From the NCBI GenBank assembly GCA_964390005.1, contig CAYMGM010000019.1, forward strand, positions 1-27,166: a DNA stretch of 27,166 bases, given 5' to 3'. The position numbers were made by a program, and so were the translations under genes. Source of the stretch: CAYMGM01 sp964390005. GTDB taxonomy: Bacteria; Pseudomonadota; Alphaproteobacteria; UBA9219. Positions within the stretch are counted from its first letter, which is position 1; the number at the start of each line of letters is the position of its first letter. The notes below the pieces were generated by a model. It was not told where the DNA came from and ran no database searches. It saw nothing but the letters and a program-made list of their open reading frames with translations. Positions 24,538 to 27,166 of this stretch are shown here, piece after piece.

Positions 24538-25195
24538 TTGTGAGTTATACCGGCTGGTGAACCTGATAAGTCTTCAGGATTATAAGGTTGTTGCTAACGC
24601 AGACTTTGTGCATCTTCTTATCGATAGCGTGCCGGTACCAGATCTAATCGTTGATGAAAAATCGCGGGAAGATACGGTTCGGTTTGTCGCTGACGAAGCG
24701 CGGAGATTGTGCCAAGCAGGTGTAACAGACTTATTTATGGCCTGTAACACAATGCATGCCTTTTGGCCGCAGATTACGTCTGGTCTTACATGCAGCGCTC
24801 ACTCATTGATTGATATCGTTGTTCAGCGCGTCATGAAAGATAAGGCGCATAAGGTTTTTATCCTTGGAACAAACACGACGATTTCAAGCGGACTCTATCA
24901 AGAAGCATTTCAGAAAAATCAAATATCATATGTCGTTCCAGAGGCTGCGCTTCAGGCGGCGACGGTGCAAAGTATCGTAAAATTTATTGCGGGTGTTCTG
25001 ACCCCTAAGGAAAAAGAAGATTTTATATCGTTGATTGTTGAGGCTTTAAAGCAAACGCCTGATGTCGATACAATCCTTCTTGCTTGTACGGAACTTCCCA
25101 TATTTCTCCCATCGAAAATTGGAGACCTTTCGCCAATTAGCAGTTTAGAAGAGCTGGCAAGATACATGTGTTTTCAATATTACGGAGCATCGTGA
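24482..25195 (+). CDS. Aspartate/glutamate racemase family protein
   Basis: 237 residues, intact. The N-terminal LGVLGGMGPQAS is the family glycine motif. The two catalytic cysteines are C88 in MACNTMHAFW and C202 in LACTELPIF, as required for two-base racemisation of aspartate, glutamate or a related amino acid. GGAG precedes the ATG, which lies inside the 3' end of the TrpS-fusion ORF, so translation is probably coupled. It does not look like the peptidoglycan MurI, which has different flanking motifs; it is closer to aspartate racemases found in secondary-metabolite or amino-acid-utilisation loci. Codon use is more AT-rich than in the core genes. Confidence 0.9.
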   Translation: MFGKDKLLGVLGGMGPQASCELYRLVNLISLQDYKVVANADFVHLLIDSVPVPDLIVDEKSREDTVRFVADEARRLCQAGVTDLFMACNTMHAFWPQITSGLTCSAHSLIDIVVQRVMKDKAHKVFILGTNTTISSGLYQEAFQKNQISYVVPEAALQAATVQSIVKFIAGVLTPKEKEDFISLIVEALKQTPDVDTILLACTELPIFLPSKIGDLSPISSLEELARYMCFQYYGAS

Positions 25196-25269
25196 AATCC
25201 AAGAATCCAAATGAACGCCAGTTTGTTGCCGCGCAAAAGGGGCCATCTGCACAAGCCGTCTCTGAATGA
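25192..25269 (+). CDS. Small 25-residue ORF coupled to the racemase
   Basis: GTG start overlapping the racemase stop (GTGA), with GGAG a few bases upstream; 25 codons ending in TGA. The sequence is MKSKNPNERQFVAAQ followed by KGPSAQAVSE. It may be a real micro-ORF, or the 5' remnant of the next gene of the locus after truncation. No known family. It converges with the gene at 25273. Confidence 0.35.
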   Translation: MKSKNPNERQFVAAQKGPSAQAVSE

Positions 25270-25272
25270 ATC

Positions 25273-26577
25273 TTAGCAGGCTGTTAGGGGGTTTATGTGG
25301 GCTGTAATGACTGTTTGGCGGTTGTCTTCGATGTGCGTGGTATTGATTAAACAAAAATCATCTAATCTAATCGTATAGATATTCTTTCCACCAGAAGCGT
25401 GAATAAGCCCATTTTGTGAGTCAACGGAAAGAAATAATACAGATTCCGTTTCTTTAGGACAAATGAAGGGCGTTTTAAAATCTTGAGCATCAAACAAGAT
25501 AACTTCTTTGATAACGGACATGTCCTGCTGGTCAAGGAAAAGGAGTTTATTCGGATAAACGGTTGTTACTAAAGCTGGACGATTTCCTAAAAGAAGCGCT
25601 TGAAATGACGTGATCCGATAAAAGTTAGGGGCTGTATAGCTGGCAATCTTGCGAACCGTCTTGCCTTCAATCCTGTATTTCTCGATCTCGCCAGGTCCGT
25701 GGATGATGATGTTGGTTTGATACTTTGACATGTTGTGGCAGCTAACGAAAAACTCGTTAGGAGTATGTCCCCATTCAATATGAGCAGCCGTTTGCGACTG
25801 TGGGCGGCAAATTGAAAGGCTATACTCATCTCCTCTTTGAGGGCATGAAACAGAGATTTGTGAACAGGGAAAATGAAATGCGGCGTAGGTTTTGATGTTC
25901 TCTTTGGACCAGGCGCCGTTGTCTGCATAAATCGTTTCGTACGCCGCCCTTTCGGGTTCTAGATTCATGTCAACGCAAACAATGGCTCCAAGAGGCGAGA
26001 CGCTGACTTGGTGAATGGTATCAAGGAGAGAATTCCGAATAGTGGTAAGAATTGTAAAGCGATCTTGCCGGGTGTCGTATCGGAGAATCTCGTAGTCGAG
26101 AGTTGTTCGTTTTTGATTATATTTCTCAATACGGTCGCAAAGCTTGTTACGGGCTAACGTAATCGTATGCCCGTCTGACGACATGTGAGCCGTCGATGGA
26201 TAAATATAGGCGTCGTCCAGATTGGCGACAAAGCCCAGAAAGACACTTCTTCCATCTTTGTAGATCTTACGAAAATAGGGGGCCTGTTTAAAGAAAATAT
26301 AGGCGTTGCCTTCGAGATCGAACAGATAGGAATGAGGTTGAAGAAAATAGGGGATCAGACTTTTCTTATCTGGAAAACCATAGGGGATAACATGCAGGTT
26401 CTTGTCAAGATACGAAAGGAGAAGGCCTTGCATCTCTGTATTGTCCTGAATGATAGAAGAAACGCCAGTTTTCTGACTTGCTATGTAATAACACTCGTTC
26501 AGAGAACCTTTTTCAAAACCACCAAGGATCAGGTTGTGGGGATTCATGACTGAAGTCGCGTGGTCACACATAAGCAT
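25273..26577 (-). CDS. Hypothetical beta-rich protein, possibly propeller-like
   Basis: 434 residues, not assigned to a family. It is dominated by predicted short beta-strands with recurring strand-turn-strand blocks ending in aromatic or aliphatic runs (for example GNAYIFFKQ, TITLARNKL, NKLLFLDQQ, NIYTIRLDD), which suggests a beta-propeller. It lacks WD40, Kelch or NHL signatures. No signal peptide; several cysteines. The chosen ATG at 26577 has only a weak ACGGGG upstream, and M11 (MNPHNL) is an alternative. It lies 36 bases after the stop of the amidotransferase fragment on the same strand, so both were probably in one operon. AT-richer than the core genes. Function unknown; a role tied to the PhzE-like gene is only inferred from position. 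Confidence 0.65.
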   Translation of the reverse strand: MLMCDHATSVMNPHNLILGGFEKGSLNECYYIASQKTGVSSIIQDNTEMQGLLLSYLDKNLHVIPYGFPDKKSLIPYFLQPHSYLFDLEGNAYIFFKQAPYFRKIYKDGRSVFLGFVANLDDAYIYPSTAHMSSDGHTITLARNKLCDRIEKYNQKRTTLDYEILRYDTRQDRFTILTTIRNSLLDTIHQVSVSPLGAIVCVDMNLEPERAAYETIYADNGAWSKENIKTYAAFHFPCSQISVSCPQRGDEYSLSICRPQSQTAAHIEWGHTPNEFFVSCHNMSKYQTNIIIHGPGEIEKYRIEGKTVRKIASYTAPNFYRITSFQALLLGNRPALVTTVYPNKLLFLDQQDMSVIKEVILFDAQDFKTPFICPKETESVLFLSVDSQNGLIHASGGKNIYTIRLDDFCLINTTHIEDNRQTVITAHINPLTAC

Positions 26578-26613
26578 CCCCGTAAGAAGGCTGCGTTGAA
26601 ACCCCTAAAACCG

Positions 26614-27120
26614 TTAGGGCATGGCTATCTTTAACCGTGATGAATTTTTCGGCGCTAGAAGCAAACGGCCCAGTTCTTTTTCAAAAACGGTGCACCCGTC
26701 TTGGGACAAAACAGATTCAGGGTGCGGTTGTAGACTGCCAAAGCGATCGCCGCGCATGGCAAAGACAAAACCGTTTGCATCTTCGGAAACGGTGAAGCCC
26801 TCAGGCGTCACGCCGGGTTTGAGCTTCGGGCAAAAAGTATTGTAAAAACCAAGTTTATACGTCCCGTCAAAAACACGCACAGGCTTTTGAACCCCCTGCA
26901 GCGGGGTCGGAAGCCTTTTGACGTCTAGCCCCAGTTCGCTGCAGATAATTTGGTGTCCCAAACAAATACCATAAAACATCGGGCCGTTTTCATCCTTGCG
27001 CAAGGCATCGACGATGTTGTGGATTTGGTTTATTCGAGCATCTTCTCTATTATTGGGGTCACCTGGGCCGGGGCCAATGATAACCATGTCGTAATTGCGG
27101 AAGGGGGCTATATTAACTCG
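26614..27120 (-). pseudogene. 5'-truncated PhzE/TrpEG-like enzyme, glutamine amidotransferase domain
   Basis: The open frame runs in from about 27120, where an in-frame TAG appears inside the adjoining element. The first internal Met is at 27087 and the C-terminal 157 residues follow. This is a complete-looking class I amidotransferase half: VIIGPGPGDP, nucleophile C42 in YGICLGHQ, and H122/E124 in QPHPESVL (numbered from that Met). LQGVQKPV and LGFYNTF resemble the C-terminal domain of PhzE and related chorismate-amidating fusions more than CarA or free TrpG. Such fusions use glutamine ammonia to make 2-amino-2-deoxyisochorismate or anthranilate. The synthase half is missing on the window side, apparently cut off by an insertion element. 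It is probably not functional unless the rest is supplied elsewhere. Confidence 0.72.
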
Positions 27121-27166
27121 CTAAACCCCCAGCTCTGCTGGGGCGACTAAAGGAAGTTGTACGGCA
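27119..27166 (+). mobile_element. Probable end of an IS200/IS605-type element
   Basis: Starts where the PhzE-like frame is interrupted. It contains a hairpin CCCCAGC-TCT-GCTGGGG (27127-27143) followed by CGACTAAAGGAAGTTGTACGGCA at the window edge. A subterminal hairpin followed by a short leader with GGAAG, just ahead of a small transposase gene, is typical of IS200/IS605 left ends. The transposase itself would lie outside the window, so this is a pattern-based inference. Confidence 0.5.

Noticed and set aside
26614..27087. CarA or free TrpG amidotransferase
   Set aside because: LQGVQ and LGFYNTF fit the PhzE-type fused domain better, and the frame stays open upstream of the first Met.
1..27166. 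CRISPR array or other short direct-repeat array
   Set aside because: No regularly spaced direct repeats were found; the only repeat family is the dispersed structured element.

Overview
The window looks like a chromosomal segment of an alphaproteobacterium. The block clpP, clpX, lon, hupB, tRNA-Val(UAC), all on the + strand, is a familiar alphaproteobacterial order. A full-length pyruvate:ferredoxin oxidoreductase suggests a micro-aerobic or anaerobic lifestyle, perhaps host- or protist-associated. I cannot name a genus from sequence alone.

Layout. (1) 67-8362, minus strand: radC and map overlap by 4 bases; next come a predicted kinase-fold protein of unknown role, nifJ with its own terminator, and a phage-type metallophosphoesterase. 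(2) 8819-16446, plus strand: the protein-quality-control core (clpP, clpX, lon), the HU gene and tRNA-Val. Between clpX and lon sit three extra genes: two tandem GNAT paralogues and an AT-richer helical protein. Lon has a textbook sigma-32 heat-shock promoter and an 18-bp palindromic terminator. (3) 16571-23753: a glycan cluster right after tRNA-Val. It holds an HMW1C/OGT-like glycosyltransferase, an NDP-sugar epimerase, a DegT-type aminotransferase, a cupin and a NovU/TylCIII-type C-methyltransferase on the + strand. Converging on it are a GNAT and a TylF-type O-methyltransferase. Together they could make and attach an amino-, C-methylated, possibly N-acylated and O-methylated sugar. (4) 24010-27166: an AT-richer, visibly damaged locus. 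It holds a TrpS N-terminus fused to an unrelated tail, an intact Asp/Glu racemase, a tiny coupled ORF, a predicted beta-rich protein, and the C-terminal amidotransferase domain of a PhzE/TrpEG-like enzyme cut off by what looks like an IS200/IS605-type end. This resembles the remains of an aromatic or amino-acid-derived metabolite pathway.

The most unusual signal is a roughly 65-base structured repeat present three times: directly after the radC stop, directly after the clpX stop, and reversed just upstream of the lon heat-shock promoter. Its leading hairpin keeps its pairing by paired base changes between copies, which suggests selection at RNA or single-stranded DNA level.
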